From Synechocystis sp. PCC 7509 (GTDB taxonomy: Bacteria > Cyanobacteriota > Cyanobacteriia > Cyanobacteriales > Chroococcidiopsidaceae), in contig NZ_ALVU02000001.1 of NCBI RefSeq assembly GCF_000332075.2, positions 1,941,193 to 2,005,192 of the forward strand: a stretch of 64,000 nt of DNA, written 5' to 3'. A program made the translations under genes and the position numbers. This document shows positions 35,197 to 44,537 of this stretch, in pieces; position 1 is the first letter of the stretch; every line of letters starts with the position of its first letter. The notes beneath the pieces are model-generated. The model saw only the letters and a list, made by a program, of their open reading frames with translations. It was not told where the DNA came from and searched no databases.

Positions 35197-35790
35197 GTGA
35201 ATTTTACTGTCTTATTCAAAGCGTTTATTGCTGTATTTGTGATTGCTGATGCCTTGGGAAATGCACCCCTATTTCTTGTACTTACTAAAGGTATGGAAAT
35301 AGAACAAAGAAATAAAGTAGTTGATAAAGCTAGTGTAGTTGCAACGGCGGTATTACTTGCATTTGCCTTTGCTGGACAAGCTATCTTAGATTACTTGAAT
35401 ATCAGCATCGGATCGCTAGAAGTGGCTGGAGGCTTGCTGTTGCTGTTAATTGCTTTGCAAATGCTCAATGGAGAAATAGATACTCCCATTGTCGAGAAAG
35501 AGCGCGATGTCGCCATTACTCCCCTGGCTTTTCCGTTACTAGCTGGGCCAGGTACACTAACTACTGTTATGCTGCTGATGTCGCGATCGCCTGAAGCGCG
35601 TCTGAGTGTAGTAATTGGGATTGTCGCGGCGATGGTAGTAACATGGTTTATTGTCCGCCAAGCAAGCCGCATTGATAGATTTATTGGTGCAGAAGGCGCA
35701 GTAATCATTACTCAACTACTAGGTTTCTTATTAGCGGCTTTGGCGGTGGAAATTGGTAGCTCTGGGATAAAAGAACTATTTTCGCTATGA
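35197..35790 (+). CDS. MarC-family integral membrane protein
   Basis: GTG start at 35197, 197 residues, six predicted transmembrane helices. The family motifs are present: FVIADALGNAPLFLVLTKGM at the N-terminus and ITPLAFPLLAGPGTLTTVML in the middle, with LLIALQMLNG before it. MarC/YchE/YhgN proteins are inner-membrane proteins of undefined transport function. The gene is intact and follows the accessory cassette. Confidence 0.9.
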   Translation: MNFTVLFKAFIAVFVIADALGNAPLFLVLTKGMEIEQRNKVVDKASVVATAVLLAFAFAGQAILDYLNISIGSLEVAGGLLLLLIALQMLNGEIDTPIVEKERDVAITPLAFPLLAGPGTLTTVMLLMSRSPEARLSVVIGIVAAMVVTWFIVRQASRIDRFIGAEGAVIITQLLGFLLAALAVEIGSSGIKELFSL

Positions 35791-35874
35791 ACCAGTGGAT
35801 ATTTACCTTAAGGATGAGGAAGGCAACAATTAGGCTTTCTATGCTGATTAATGTAATAAATCTATTAACTGAAA

Positions 35875-36600
35875 ATGGCTGGCAAAGCAGACTCTAAGCA
35901 AGATACATCTAAAACCAAGTCTCAAGAGACGACAGATACTCCAAACCTAGATTCGCTGCTTGAACTATTACAAGGCGATTTAAGCTCTATAGACGCGACG
36001 GCGGGTTTAGAGGCGGTGGACGAGTGGTATAGCCTTTTACACAAGTCTAAAGATAAAGACAGTAAAGAGCTTGCTGATAGTCTTAAAGAATTGAAGCAAT
36101 TACTTAAAGGTGGTAAAGCATCAGGACATGAAATTGGGGAAGCCTTAATTCATGTAGGCGATCGCACAATGGATATTGCCTCTGATAGTGACAACGAAGT
36201 AAAAGCAATTTTGCAAAAACTTGGCAAACACCTAACCAAAGTTGGCAACTCTTTAGGCAAAGCTGAAGACCAAGAAAACATCGACAGCATCAATACTTTA
36301 ACAGAGTCTCTAGACGAATTGAAATCGGTCGAGATGGACGCAGCAACCGCCGCCATCGATCATTGGTACGGCATTTTGCACAAATCCGACGATAAGCATT
36401 CTCAAAAAATTGCCGACAATCTCAAAAAACTTAAGCAATCGCTCAAGCCTAGCAAAGGCAAGAAGACCGATTTAGGTGAAGTTTTGGCTGAACTAGGCGA
36501 ACAAACTATAGAAGCGGCTGCCGAAGCTCCTAGAGGCATTAAAGGCGCGGTACAACGTTTAGGTAAGCGGTTAAATAAAATTAGCAAGGCGATCGAGTAA
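35875..36600 (+). CDS. Acidic/lysine-rich protein with a tandem duplicated domain
   Basis: 241 residues. After a polar start (residues 1-22) two units of about 100 residues repeat: LEAVDEWYSLLHKSKDKDSK, ELADSLKELKQLLKGGKASG, HEIGEALIHVGDRTM, and again AAIDHWYGILHKSDDKHSQK, IADNLKKLKQSLKPSKGKK, DLGEVLAELGEQTI. Each unit ends in a helix QKLGKHLTKVGN / QRLGKRLNKISK. No signal peptide, membrane segment or known domain. Function unknown; probably a helical bundle protein. It reads towards the TgpA-like gene on the opposite strand. Confidence 0.75.
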   Translation: MAGKADSKQDTSKTKSQETTDTPNLDSLLELLQGDLSSIDATAGLEAVDEWYSLLHKSKDKDSKELADSLKELKQLLKGGKASGHEIGEALIHVGDRTMDIASDSDNEVKAILQKLGKHLTKVGNSLGKAEDQENIDSINTLTESLDELKSVEMDAATAAIDHWYGILHKSDDKHSQKIADNLKKLKQSLKPSKGKKTDLGEVLAELGEQTIEAAAEAPRGIKGAVQRLGKRLNKISKAIE

Positions 36601-36626
36601 CTCTATTATCTAAAACGATGATCTCT

Positions 36627-36655
36627 GTAGGGAGCGCAATGCTTTGCGCCCCTAC
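36627..36655. repeat. Palindromic GTAGGG...CCCTAC repeat at the end of the TgpA-like gene
   Basis: GTAGGGAGCGCAATGC / TTTGCGCCCCTAC folds into a strong stem with a three-base loop. It overlaps the TAG stop of the minus-strand gene (36652-36654) and lies between two convergent genes. The motif resembles repetitive extragenic palindromes common in cyanobacterial genomes. It could act as a bidirectional terminator although no T tract is present. Confidence 0.65.
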
Positions 36656-38910
36656 TTACGTTTACCTCGAAATTCTTTGGCTTTAACAGTTTGCCATCTC
36701 TGCAATAAGTAAGCCAAATTCGGCGCTTGACTACCATAACGCCAACCACTGTAAGCTTGACAAATCTCCTCAATTACTTGCGCTGTACTAGAAGCATGAC
36801 GCTGATAAGAGCTTTGAGCGTATTCTAACGGTGTTTGCGATGAGTGCTTAAAGTCTCCTTTATTAGCCGTCCAAGCCAGCATTTGTTGATAAAGTCTTTC
36901 CATTGGTGGCAATTTAGCCAACTTACGATGGTTAAGCCACTTTTTTAGCTGTCCAAACATCAGCCAACCAATAAAACCTAATCCTGTAGCAATAATTAAC
37001 CCCGTTAACGTCCCTAGCCAACCTTGAGCAAATAATCCAATAAACCAGGCGATCGCATTTCCCAACCATAAAAATACATTATTTAGCAATCCGGTAACAG
37101 GAGAAGGCAACCATCCCGCTATCCACTGCCAAAATTTGCGTAAAACCCCAAAAGTCTGCGACTCTTCAACAGATGGGGGAATCAAAGGATGACCGGGAAT
37201 TGGATCGAAAGTAAACCAACCATAACCAGGGAAATAAACCTCGCTCATTGCGTAAGCGTCGGTATTGTGAACTACATACAATCCTGTAAACGGGTTGAAT
37301 TGTCCCGGACTAAAGCCTACTACCAGCCGGGATGGAATACCAATCGATCGCAACATCATCGTTAAAGTTGTCGAAAACTGATCGGGATAGCCACCAAGAT
37401 TTTTAAATAAAAATGCTTCTACTAAGTCCTCATCTTTAGCTAATAAAGGCAAACCAAAAGGATTATTGGGAATGGTGTAGCGTTGCTTGAGATACTGGGC
37501 TAGATAAAGAGTTTTTTCGTAAGCAGACGTTAAAGGCTTGTTTGATTTAGCTACTCTTTCTTGATTATATTTACTTAAAATTTCTTCCGTGCGATCGCGC
37601 ACTTTAACCTTAATTTCTGGGGGAATTTGCAGATAATAATCTTGAATATTTCGCGGATACTTGTCGCCAGCAAGTTGTAAAGCAGCGCGATCACGGTAAG
37701 GTACTTCAGAAATGACCGTATAACTCATATCTTCCCCCAACCCGACAGGACTTCGCAAACCCCCTTCTAAATCCACAGCAATTTCCGTCGTCGGAAAGTA
37801 AACCTGTTTGGGATAAGCCATTGCTGGGATTAAATTCGGCAATTGTGAGACTACGGTGTAAGTCTGCACCACTTCTTGAGTTTTGCCAAGGATTCGAGGT
37901 AAAGGTATAGATAATTGGTAAGACCAATTAGAGCGTAAAATCTTTTGTACTTGATCGTTACGGGAAATTTCCCAACCTTTCCCCGTATATTTGTCAAAAG
38001 CCAGCACTCGCCAAAACCCTTCCGCTTGACTTCGCACCCGCATTACTATTTTGGATTTTAGTTCTCCGCGCAAATTCTGGTCAATCGTACTATTGAAGCC
38101 ATAATAAAAAGTAGAATCTGCTTTTCCTCCTGACTTCTGCGTTCCTCCAGTCCCCGTCCCCCCGCTTTCTTTTCCCTGCTTCACGTAGCCAGGATTGACA
38201 ATATTGCGACCGTCAAATTGCCCTTTAAAATTAATAGTTTGACTAACAGGAAACGATCGCAACTGATAGCCGGGAAATCTGGGTAAAAAAGCAAATATTA
38301 ATAGTCCCAAGCTGAGAATAACTAAAAATAACTTGCCACTACTTTTAATATTAGTTAGTGCTACAGGCTTAATTTTTTGTCTTTCCTCTTTTATTCCCAA
38401 CCGCGAACGGTAATCTAAAACTAAAGTCGGTAAAGCGATCGCTAAAAATAATCCTAAAATTGGCGCAAAAGCTAAGGTTTGACTAACTGTACCCGCTACA
38501 CCTAATAAAATTAGTCCAATCACCACAGAGTAACCCAAGTCCTTGCGGCGGGGGACATCAAAGCTATGAAATACTTGAATTTGAATTAAAAATTCTGCTA
38601 AAACTAACCGTGTATCGTTGAGTTGACCCAAAAGTTTGCCAAAAAATACCGCCATTGCTACTAACATGGCGATCGCTATACAAAACTTTAGTCCAATATT
38701 GCGACTTCGACGACGATACCAACTCCAGGTTGCCCCCACAATACTTAGAGGTATAGCCCATAAACTACTTTGAGTTCCCCCAGCAATATCAACGGCGACA
38801 ATTCCGACTATTACCAAGGCTTGGACTAATACCCGCAATAATATTGATTCCTCTACCTCTATAGGTTTGGCGGTAAGTGGTGGAAATTTCCTATTAACAA
38901 GCGATCGCAT
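36652..38910 (-). CDS. TgpA-like membrane protein (DUF3488/transglutaminase-fold/DUF4129) without catalytic Cys and His
   Basis: 752 residues. About seven N-terminal transmembrane helices (20-210; DUF3488), a periplasmic transglutaminase-like domain (about 450-575), a transmembrane helix pair (about 595-660) and a C-terminal DUF4129 helical tail. In the transglutaminase region GGYPDQF has Pro509 where the catalytic Cys is expected (canonical GYCEHF), and DAYAMSEVYF has Tyr553 instead of His (canonical HAWVEVYF); Asp569 in TFDPIPG is kept. Peptidase or ligase activity is therefore unlikely. The usual MoxR and DUF58 partner genes are not adjacent here. Function unknown. Confidence 0.85.
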   Translation of the reverse strand: MRSLVNRKFPPLTAKPIEVEESILLRVLVQALVIVGIVAVDIAGGTQSSLWAIPLSIVGATWSWYRRRSRNIGLKFCIAIAMLVAMAVFFGKLLGQLNDTRLVLAEFLIQIQVFHSFDVPRRKDLGYSVVIGLILLGVAGTVSQTLAFAPILGLFLAIALPTLVLDYRSRLGIKEERQKIKPVALTNIKSSGKLFLVILSLGLLIFAFLPRFPGYQLRSFPVSQTINFKGQFDGRNIVNPGYVKQGKESGGTGTGGTQKSGGKADSTFYYGFNSTIDQNLRGELKSKIVMRVRSQAEGFWRVLAFDKYTGKGWEISRNDQVQKILRSNWSYQLSIPLPRILGKTQEVVQTYTVVSQLPNLIPAMAYPKQVYFPTTEIAVDLEGGLRSPVGLGEDMSYTVISEVPYRDRAALQLAGDKYPRNIQDYYLQIPPEIKVKVRDRTEEILSKYNQERVAKSNKPLTSAYEKTLYLAQYLKQRYTIPNNPFGLPLLAKDEDLVEAFLFKNLGGYPDQFSTTLTMMLRSIGIPSRLVVGFSPGQFNPFTGLYVVHNTDAYAMSEVYFPGYGWFTFDPIPGHPLIPPSVEESQTFGVLRKFWQWIAGWLPSPVTGLLNNVFLWLGNAIAWFIGLFAQGWLGTLTGLIIATGLGFIGWLMFGQLKKWLNHRKLAKLPPMERLYQQMLAWTANKGDFKHSSQTPLEYAQSSYQRHASSTAQVIEEICQAYSGWRYGSQAPNLAYLLQRWQTVKAKEFRGKRK

Positions 38911-38994
38911 TTTTTAGGACTTAGCTGTGCGCTTTGATGATGGCATACAATTAATGATTTGCCACTAACACCGCTTTTACACCATTGACAGGTT

Positions 38995-39441
38995 ATGAAC
39001 TTAGACCAACAAATTCAATTACTAATAGATGATGCCCCCAATGATGGCACTATGCCGCGCCTAATTAAAGAAATTGCCCCAGGATTAAAGCAGTTAGCCG
39101 CAAAGTTACGTCACGAGCAATACTATATTATTCAAAGCTTAAACTCTGAGTGGTTAGTAACAACTATTACTAATCGCACACTTGAAAAGCGGGTAATCTA
39201 CGCCTTTCCTACTCTCCAAGATAGTTTCGCCCCCAATAGCGCCGAATTAATTGCTGCACCCATCCCCGTCACGCATATTTTGTTTCAGCTAGTCGCTTTA
39301 GAAACTGTTGATAGTATTATCTTTTTAGAAACTCCAGGGGAAGCAAGTACAGGTTATGAAGTTAAGCGTCAAGATATCCAAAAATTAATTCAAGTCCAAA
39401 TTAAACCAAGTTTTAACCAAATACCCCCCGATATTGCCTAA
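38995..39441 (+). CDS. Conserved hypothetical protein, 148 residues
   Basis: Soluble alpha/beta protein with no signal or membrane segment (MNLDQQIQLLIDDAPNDGTM, RLIKEIAPGLKQLAAKLRHE, WLVTTITNRTLEKRVIYAFP, QLVALETVDSIIFLETPG). It looks like a cyanobacterial family of unknown function, but I cannot name a domain. It is divergent from the TgpA-like gene and converges on the prenyl synthase. The start ATG is supported by CAGGTT upstream. Confidence 0.65.
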   Translation: MNLDQQIQLLIDDAPNDGTMPRLIKEIAPGLKQLAAKLRHEQYYIIQSLNSEWLVTTITNRTLEKRVIYAFPTLQDSFAPNSAELIAAPIPVTHILFQLVALETVDSIIFLETPGEASTGYEVKRQDIQKLIQVQIKPSFNQIPPDIA

Positions 39442-39459
39442 ATTGGTAATACCCTGAGA

Positions 39460-40431
39460 TTAGTACATCCGACTTAAAACATAGTCCGCCATATCGATTA
39501 AGGCTTGCTTTGACTGGGATGCAGGTAAATCGGTTAAATGTTCTACTGCCAAATGGGCGTGATGGGCGGCTAAAGTCCGCGCTCTTTCTATCCCATTACT
39601 ATCACTAATTAAGGCGATCGCATTTTCTAAGTCTCCCGGTTTAGAAAACTGACGCTCAATTAATTCTTCTAAATAAGGCTTTTCTTCTAAAGCGTACAAA
39701 GTGGGGGCGGTCAAATTACCACTGCTAATATCGGCTAAAGCAGGTTTACCCAAGGTGCTAGTTGAGCCTGTAAAATCCAAAATATCATCAACTATTTGAA
39801 ACGCCAGCCCCCAATGACGACCATAACCGTACAAATGCTCGGCGGTTTCTCTTGATACATCGCTCAGTAAACCCGCCGCTTTAGAACTATTGGCAATTAA
39901 AGACGCGGTTTTGTAATAACTTTTTTCTAAATAAGCTTCAATAGTTACTCCACAGTCAAACTGCGACATTCCTTGCTGAATTTCCCCGGTGGCAAAATTC
40001 ATAATGACTTCCGATAGTAGTTTTACTACTTCTAAGTTGTCCAAATTCGCCAAATACCAAGACGATTGAGCAAACAAAAAGTCTCCCGCTAACAAAGCTA
40101 CACCATTGCCAAACAAGCTATTAATGGTCGGTACGCCGCGCCGCATCTCCGATTCATCTACAACATCATCGTGGACTAAGCTTGCTGTATGAATCATCTC
40201 TGTAATCTCAGCTAATCGGCGGTGACGCTCGGTAATTTCGTCGTCTAGCATGGTTGCCCGCGATACCAATAATACAATTGCTGGGCGTACCCGCTTGCCT
40301 CCAGCAGCAAATAAGTGTTGCGCGGCTTCAAAAAAAACTGGGTGATGAGTACCGACTAACTTAATTAAATTCTCTGATAGCAAACGCAGGTCTGCTTCCA
40401 CTGGAGAAAAAAGAGAAGTTGCTGAGGTCAT
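39460..40431 (-). CDS. sds: Solanesyl diphosphate synthase (all-trans polyprenyl synthase)
   Basis: 323 residues. First Asp-rich motif DDVVD at 88-92, second DDILD at 215-219, both complete. The pattern GGKRVRPAIVLLVSR and MRRGVPTINSLFGNGVALLAG identifies the long-chain trans-prenyltransferase group; in cyanobacteria this makes the nonaprenyl side chain for plastoquinone. The chain-length region before the first motif (small residues, TEMIHTASLVH) fits a long product. Cytosolic or thylakoid-peripheral. Chain length itself is inferred. Confidence 0.85.
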   Translation of the reverse strand: MTSATSLFSPVEADLRLLSENLIKLVGTHHPVFFEAAQHLFAAGGKRVRPAIVLLVSRATMLDDEITERHRRLAEITEMIHTASLVHDDVVDESEMRRGVPTINSLFGNGVALLAGDFLFAQSSWYLANLDNLEVVKLLSEVIMNFATGEIQQGMSQFDCGVTIEAYLEKSYYKTASLIANSSKAAGLLSDVSRETAEHLYGYGRHWGLAFQIVDDILDFTGSTSTLGKPALADISSGNLTAPTLYALEEKPYLEELIERQFSKPGDLENAIALISDSNGIERARTLAAHHAHLAVEHLTDLPASQSKQALIDMADYVLSRMY

Positions 40432-41182
40432 AGATGAGCCGACTCTGAGTTTAGTTACGAAAATTTACATAATTCTATACTTATTTTAAGCTAACCTTCG
40501 GCAACGAGACGTTAGATTTAGTACCAATTTTTAGTTAAGGCATAGTCTTGCCCAAGGATCAAGGAAAATTGGCTTAATTTGCGCTTTTTAGGTAAAACAG
40601 GCTTTGGGTTTAAAAGAGCGATCGCCTTGGTAATACTTTTAGCTATCCCTCTTCTGTCAGTTTCCAAATAAACCCTTACAGAGAGGTAGTTTCAGCTTTT
40701 GAGCTAGAGCTTTTAATTTTATTATTAAAAAATTGACATAACGCTCTCTAGGCAAAGATTTGGTAATTCAGAAATGATTAAAGTTTTCGGAGTCTGACAA
40801 AAGAGGGCTATAGTGATCCTTTTTGAGTTATGAAATATGTATAGCCCCCAACCCCCAATTGGAGGTGGCTAAGAGTCTTGTTCCCCCAATTCTGGGGGCT
40901 AGGGGGCGAAACCCTCAAAGCTATTTACAACTGATTTAGGATTGCTATATAAAACTCATAATATTTCTGCCTTTTGACAAACAAATTCCCTAAAAAGTTA
41001 TAATTTTTTATACTAGGCTAAATGAGAAAAATTTAAACATTTACGTCTATCATTTGCTCGAATTACTAAGTTTTTATACTTGCCAAATCACAGTTGTTTA
41101 CGTTTTAAATTTAAGCTGAAATAACCCAACCAAAAGTTAAATTGTACGGTGATTAAGTACAGTTTACTTAAGATTTCTACTT
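40432..41182. other. 751-bp intergenic region with a MITE-like repeat
   Basis: Holds the MITE-like repeat (40809-40947) and AT-rich DNA. No gene is visible before the frame at 41183. Confidence 0.5.
40809..40947. repeat. MITE-like dispersed repeat, copy B
   Basis: 139 bp homologous to 27022-27157. The ends TATAGTGATCC and GGATTGCTATA are imperfect 11-bp terminal inverted repeats, and the flanks are AT-rich. Inside, CCCCCAACCCCCAATT pairs with AATTCTGGGGGCTAGGGGG to form a stem. No coding capacity. The structure is that of a small non-autonomous element. Confidence 0.75.
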
Positions 41183-41423
41183 GTGACTAAAATCAGTTTA
41201 GTTGAAAATATTAAGACTTTTTTGCACTGGTACTATTTTTTAACGCTTGCGTTTAAAGTGCTACCTATTTTTGCTTGTTTGGGACTATATGAATTAGGGG
41301 AATACACTAATACTAATTCCTTTTTTGGCAACAGGATATTTACTAAGTATCTGTTTATTATTAAGCTTGCTACAACAAGTAAGAAAGTCAGAAGGTAGTA
41401 ATAGAGGGCAAACAGAAATTTAG
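41183..41423 (+). pseudogene. Possible frameshifted two-helix membrane protein
   Basis: GTG frame at 41183 reads HWYYFLTLAFKVLPIFACLG and GLYELGEYTNTN, one hydrophobic helix. After a TTTTTT tract near 41320 a +1 frame continues LATGYLLSICLLLSLLQQVR and ends at 41423 with a charged tail, a plausible second helix. Reading the two frames together gives a small membrane protein; separately neither looks complete. It could be a homopolymer frameshift mutation or a sequencing slip. Low certainty. Confidence 0.35.
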
Positions 41424-41456
41424 AACTTACTTTTACTCTAAAATCGCTGCTTTTAA

Positions 41457-42299
41457 TTAAGTTAAAGATATATTTTCCACAATAGGCATAAAACCCAATA
41501 ATAACTGAGCAGATTGAGCAAAATTTTGGGGACAACCACTAACATAAAAACGAGTGGGAAGTGTTGGCATATTAGTATTTGTCAAGCCTAATAAATCGAG
41601 TTGTTGCGTTGCTGTCGCTACAACCTGAATAGCTGGATCGAGTAACTTAACCGTGGGAGGTAATAGCAAGCGCAGGACAGGCTCTAAATGAGGGTAATGA
41701 GTACAGCCGTAAACTAGAGTATCAATTTTTTGCGTTAATAATGGGGCTAAATACTGTTGAGCAATTTGTGCAGTATAAGGATCGAAAACGCGGTTTTGTT
41801 CAATTAAAGGCACAAATTCAGGACAAGCAACTTGCCAAACTTGGACGGTAGGATCGATAGCTAGAATTGCTTGCTTATAGGCATTACTAGCAACAGTAGC
41901 GGGAGTAGCAATTACCCCAATTCGGCGACCGAGTTTTGCTGCTGCCATTGAACCAGGTAAAATCGTGCCAACAATTGGAATCGGAAACTCTGTTTGCACA
42001 GCCCTTAATACTAAAGCAGAACTGGTGTTACACGCCATAATCACCATTTTGGCTTGCTGTTGTAACATCCAACTGATAATTTCCCGCACAAATTGTAAAA
42101 TTTCATCGCTGGAGCGCGTACCATAAGGCACTCGCGCCGTATCGCCAAAATAAACAATAGATTCATTGGGCAACTGACGCGCGACTTGATTTAGTACCGT
42201 TAAACCGCCAACGCCACTGTCAAAGATACCGATACAAGCAGATTGCGCGCCGCCAGGAGTTGCGGTCAAAATGCTAGAAGCAGGAGAAAGTTGAGACAC
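41457..42299 (-). CDS. murI: Glutamate racemase
   Basis: 280 residues. The family motifs are IGIFDSGVGGLTVLNQVAR, VYFGDTARVPYG, the first catalytic Cys in MACNTSSAL, and the second in VYGCTHYPHLEPVL. It converts L- to D-glutamate for peptidoglycan. The stop region runs close to the small frame at 41183-41423 on the opposite strand. It lies 26 bp downstream of the amidase gene on the same strand, so the two cell-wall genes are probably co-transcribed. Confidence 0.95.
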   Translation of the reverse strand: MSQLSPASSILTATPGGAQSACIGIFDSGVGGLTVLNQVARQLPNESIVYFGDTARVPYGTRSSDEILQFVREIISWMLQQQAKMVIMACNTSSALVLRAVQTEFPIPIVGTILPGSMAAAKLGRRIGVIATPATVASNAYKQAILAIDPTVQVWQVACPEFVPLIEQNRVFDPYTAQIAQQYLAPLLTQKIDTLVYGCTHYPHLEPVLRLLLPPTVKLLDPAIQVVATATQQLDLLGLTNTNMPTLPTRFYVSGCPQNFAQSAQLLLGFMPIVENISLT

Positions 42300-42325
42300 A
42301 GGCTAAAAAATTAACTAAGCTGTAA

Positions 42326-44227
42326 TTACGGGTTTTGCTGAACATACTGAAGTATGCCACGAGCGATCGCTTCTGCCATTTGATTTTGATAAGCCGTTGT
42401 TCCCAAGCGGGGAGAATCCACTACACCCGTTACAAACCCAACCTCTACTAACACCGATGGCATGGAGCTTTTGCGCAAAACATAGAATCTGGCTTTGCGG
42501 ACACCGCGATCGCGTACATTGATACTTTTAAGAATACTATTATGAATTGTCCGCGCCAAACGCTGACCGCTATCGTAGTAATAAGTTTCCAAACCATTGA
42601 TATCCGTGCGATTAGCAGGCATAGAGTTAGCATGAATGCTGACAAATACCGTAGCATTTGCCCGGTCGGCAATGACTGGTCGTGGACCCAAACCGACAAA
42701 GTAGTCGCTATCTCGTGTCATTACTACTTGGATGCCTTGCTGCTCCAAAATTGCCGCTATTTTCTTTGATATAGGCAAAATTACATTTTTTTCTTGCAAA
42801 CCTCTTAGACCAATTGCCCCAGGATCTTTACCTCCATGACCTGGATCGATAACTACAACTATCCGTTTTTGCCCCACACGGCGAGGAGGAGTAGAGCGCG
42901 GGGGTGTATTTGGCGGGGGCGTAGTCGGAATAGAAATTACTTCCGATTGGGTTGGCGTTGAGGGGGGAAATAATGCCCCAGTAGAGCGTTGCAATTGCAA
43001 TGCTAATAACTCTGGAGAAGGTTGATTTAGCTCTCCGACGCGCACTCCTGCGGCTGGCAATACCGAAATTAATACCGTCCGAGGCGTAGGTTGCTGCAAG
43101 CGCACTCTTAGCAAAGGACTATTGGTAGTTAAGTTGGGTCCTTTTACCTCCCGCGCCAATTGAGTATCGGCAAGAGTAATGCGATATAGTCCCGAAGAAC
43201 GATCCCAGCCACTGGTATAGGTCAGGCTTTGATTGGTTTTAATTAATAGTTGGCTGCCATCGCCATTAAATTCTACCGATTCAATAGTTGTTAATCCCGG
43301 CGCTGGCTGGGCTGAGGAATTAGTGGTTGCCACCACAACCGGACTATTTCTAACGGCACTAATACCACCCACGGGCAGCACTGTTACACCGCCAAACCGA
43401 CTAACCGCCGCTTGCCAATCGGGGGCAGATTGATTTACCTGCATCGTCATTCGGACGACTGGAGGAGAAGATTGGACTTGAGAGAGCTTAATATTGCCAA
43501 TCCCAAACCGATTTATTTTGGTATTGGTAGCCGCTAGGGGAGACAAAGCCGCCCCTTTCAAGTCGAAATCAATTTGGGAGCGATCGCGGCTGCGGCTAAC
43601 ATTAATTGTAGGAGTGCCACCGCCACGAGTACGGACAAATAGACCATCGGCAGTTACTTGAATGTTATGAATTTGAACAATAGCCGTAGAATTAATCGCC
43701 GTCCTCCTGCTAGAGGAATTTTTATTTGATTGCGGGTCAGTGGTAACAACTGTAAATATTTTTCTAGAGTTGGAAGTATTTTGTCTAACCGATGGCGGCA
43801 ATGCTAATGGGCGGGGATTGGGTAACGAAGAAGCAGCTATTTTTTGCGGTGTGGGCAATTGGACTGTCCACTGGCTAGGAGATGAGCCGCGAACTTTGAC
43901 TTGATTTGGATCTAATTTGTATCCTGGACTTAGTTCTATAGCAATTCGAGTTGTATTTTCGTCAAATTGACCGACTCGAACGCTGCGAACTGCCCCTCGG
44001 TATTCTTGTTTGTCCGTAGAACGTTGTAAGGTTGTTCCTGGCAAATCGATTACTAAGCGGGTGGGATTAAAAATTAGCTTGGCTTTAGGTTGAACTCCTC
44101 CATCGGTTTTGAAGTGCAACCGATTTTGGTTAGTATCAAAACGCCAAGAACGTAGCTTTGCTGCCTCTGCGCTAGAGGATAATACAAAGACACTTAAAAT
44201 ACTGGGTAGTAGCCAGTGAAATCTCAC
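42326..44227 (-). CDS. amiC: N-acetylmuramoyl-L-alanine amidase (AmiC type) with AMIN domains
   Basis: 633 residues. A signal peptide (1-22, SVFVLSSSAEA) precedes an AMIN domain at about 28-130 (RSWRFDTNQNRLHFKTDGGV, IAIELSPGYK), further AMIN-like repeats up to about 415 and a Pro/Thr linker. The Amidase_3 catalytic domain starts near 455: VVVIDPGHGGKDPGAIG with the first zinc His, the zinc Glu in LQEKNV, and the third His in VFVSIHANS, with the closing VLVEVGFVTG. It cuts the amide between MurNAc and the stem peptide in cell division. All zinc ligands are present. Confidence 0.92.
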   Translation of the reverse strand: MRFHWLLPSILSVFVLSSSAEAAKLRSWRFDTNQNRLHFKTDGGVQPKAKLIFNPTRLVIDLPGTTLQRSTDKQEYRGAVRSVRVGQFDENTTRIAIELSPGYKLDPNQVKVRGSSPSQWTVQLPTPQKIAASSLPNPRPLALPPSVRQNTSNSRKIFTVVTTDPQSNKNSSSRRTAINSTAIVQIHNIQVTADGLFVRTRGGGTPTINVSRSRDRSQIDFDLKGAALSPLAATNTKINRFGIGNIKLSQVQSSPPVVRMTMQVNQSAPDWQAAVSRFGGVTVLPVGGISAVRNSPVVVATTNSSAQPAPGLTTIESVEFNGDGSQLLIKTNQSLTYTSGWDRSSGLYRITLADTQLAREVKGPNLTTNSPLLRVRLQQPTPRTVLISVLPAAGVRVGELNQPSPELLALQLQRSTGALFPPSTPTQSEVISIPTTPPPNTPPRSTPPRRVGQKRIVVVIDPGHGGKDPGAIGLRGLQEKNVILPISKKIAAILEQQGIQVVMTRDSDYFVGLGPRPVIADRANATVFVSIHANSMPANRTDINGLETYYYDSGQRLARTIHNSILKSINVRDRGVRKARFYVLRKSSMPSVLVEVGFVTGVVDSPRLGTTAYQNQMAEAIARGILQYVQQNP

Positions 44228-44537
44228 AGTTGTTTTCTCCTAATTCTCATTCGTTCTAGCCATTTACGCCCTGTAACACCTTGAGTATTGGCTATGTTTT
44301 TACATCACCATTTGTTGCAATTTTGGATTAGATGCCGATGATTGAGTATAGCTGAGTATCAGTAGTAAATATCGGCACAGCTACCATAGGGACTTTATAA
44401 ATGGGTCAATGTACACTAACGTGAGCGATCGCGTATCAAATAAATCCTATCAGCCTCTATTGTGAGCAATTCAAGCTCTCGACTTTTTTAAGCGGACGCA
44501 AATCAACCAGTGCTTGTTTCCTGAAAATACTATCAAT
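44228..44537. other. 310-bp intergenic region
   Basis: Lies between the amidase gene start and the antiporter stop on the same strand. It contains one GCGATCGC and no visible gene, so it most likely carries the amiC promoter. Confidence 0.45.
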
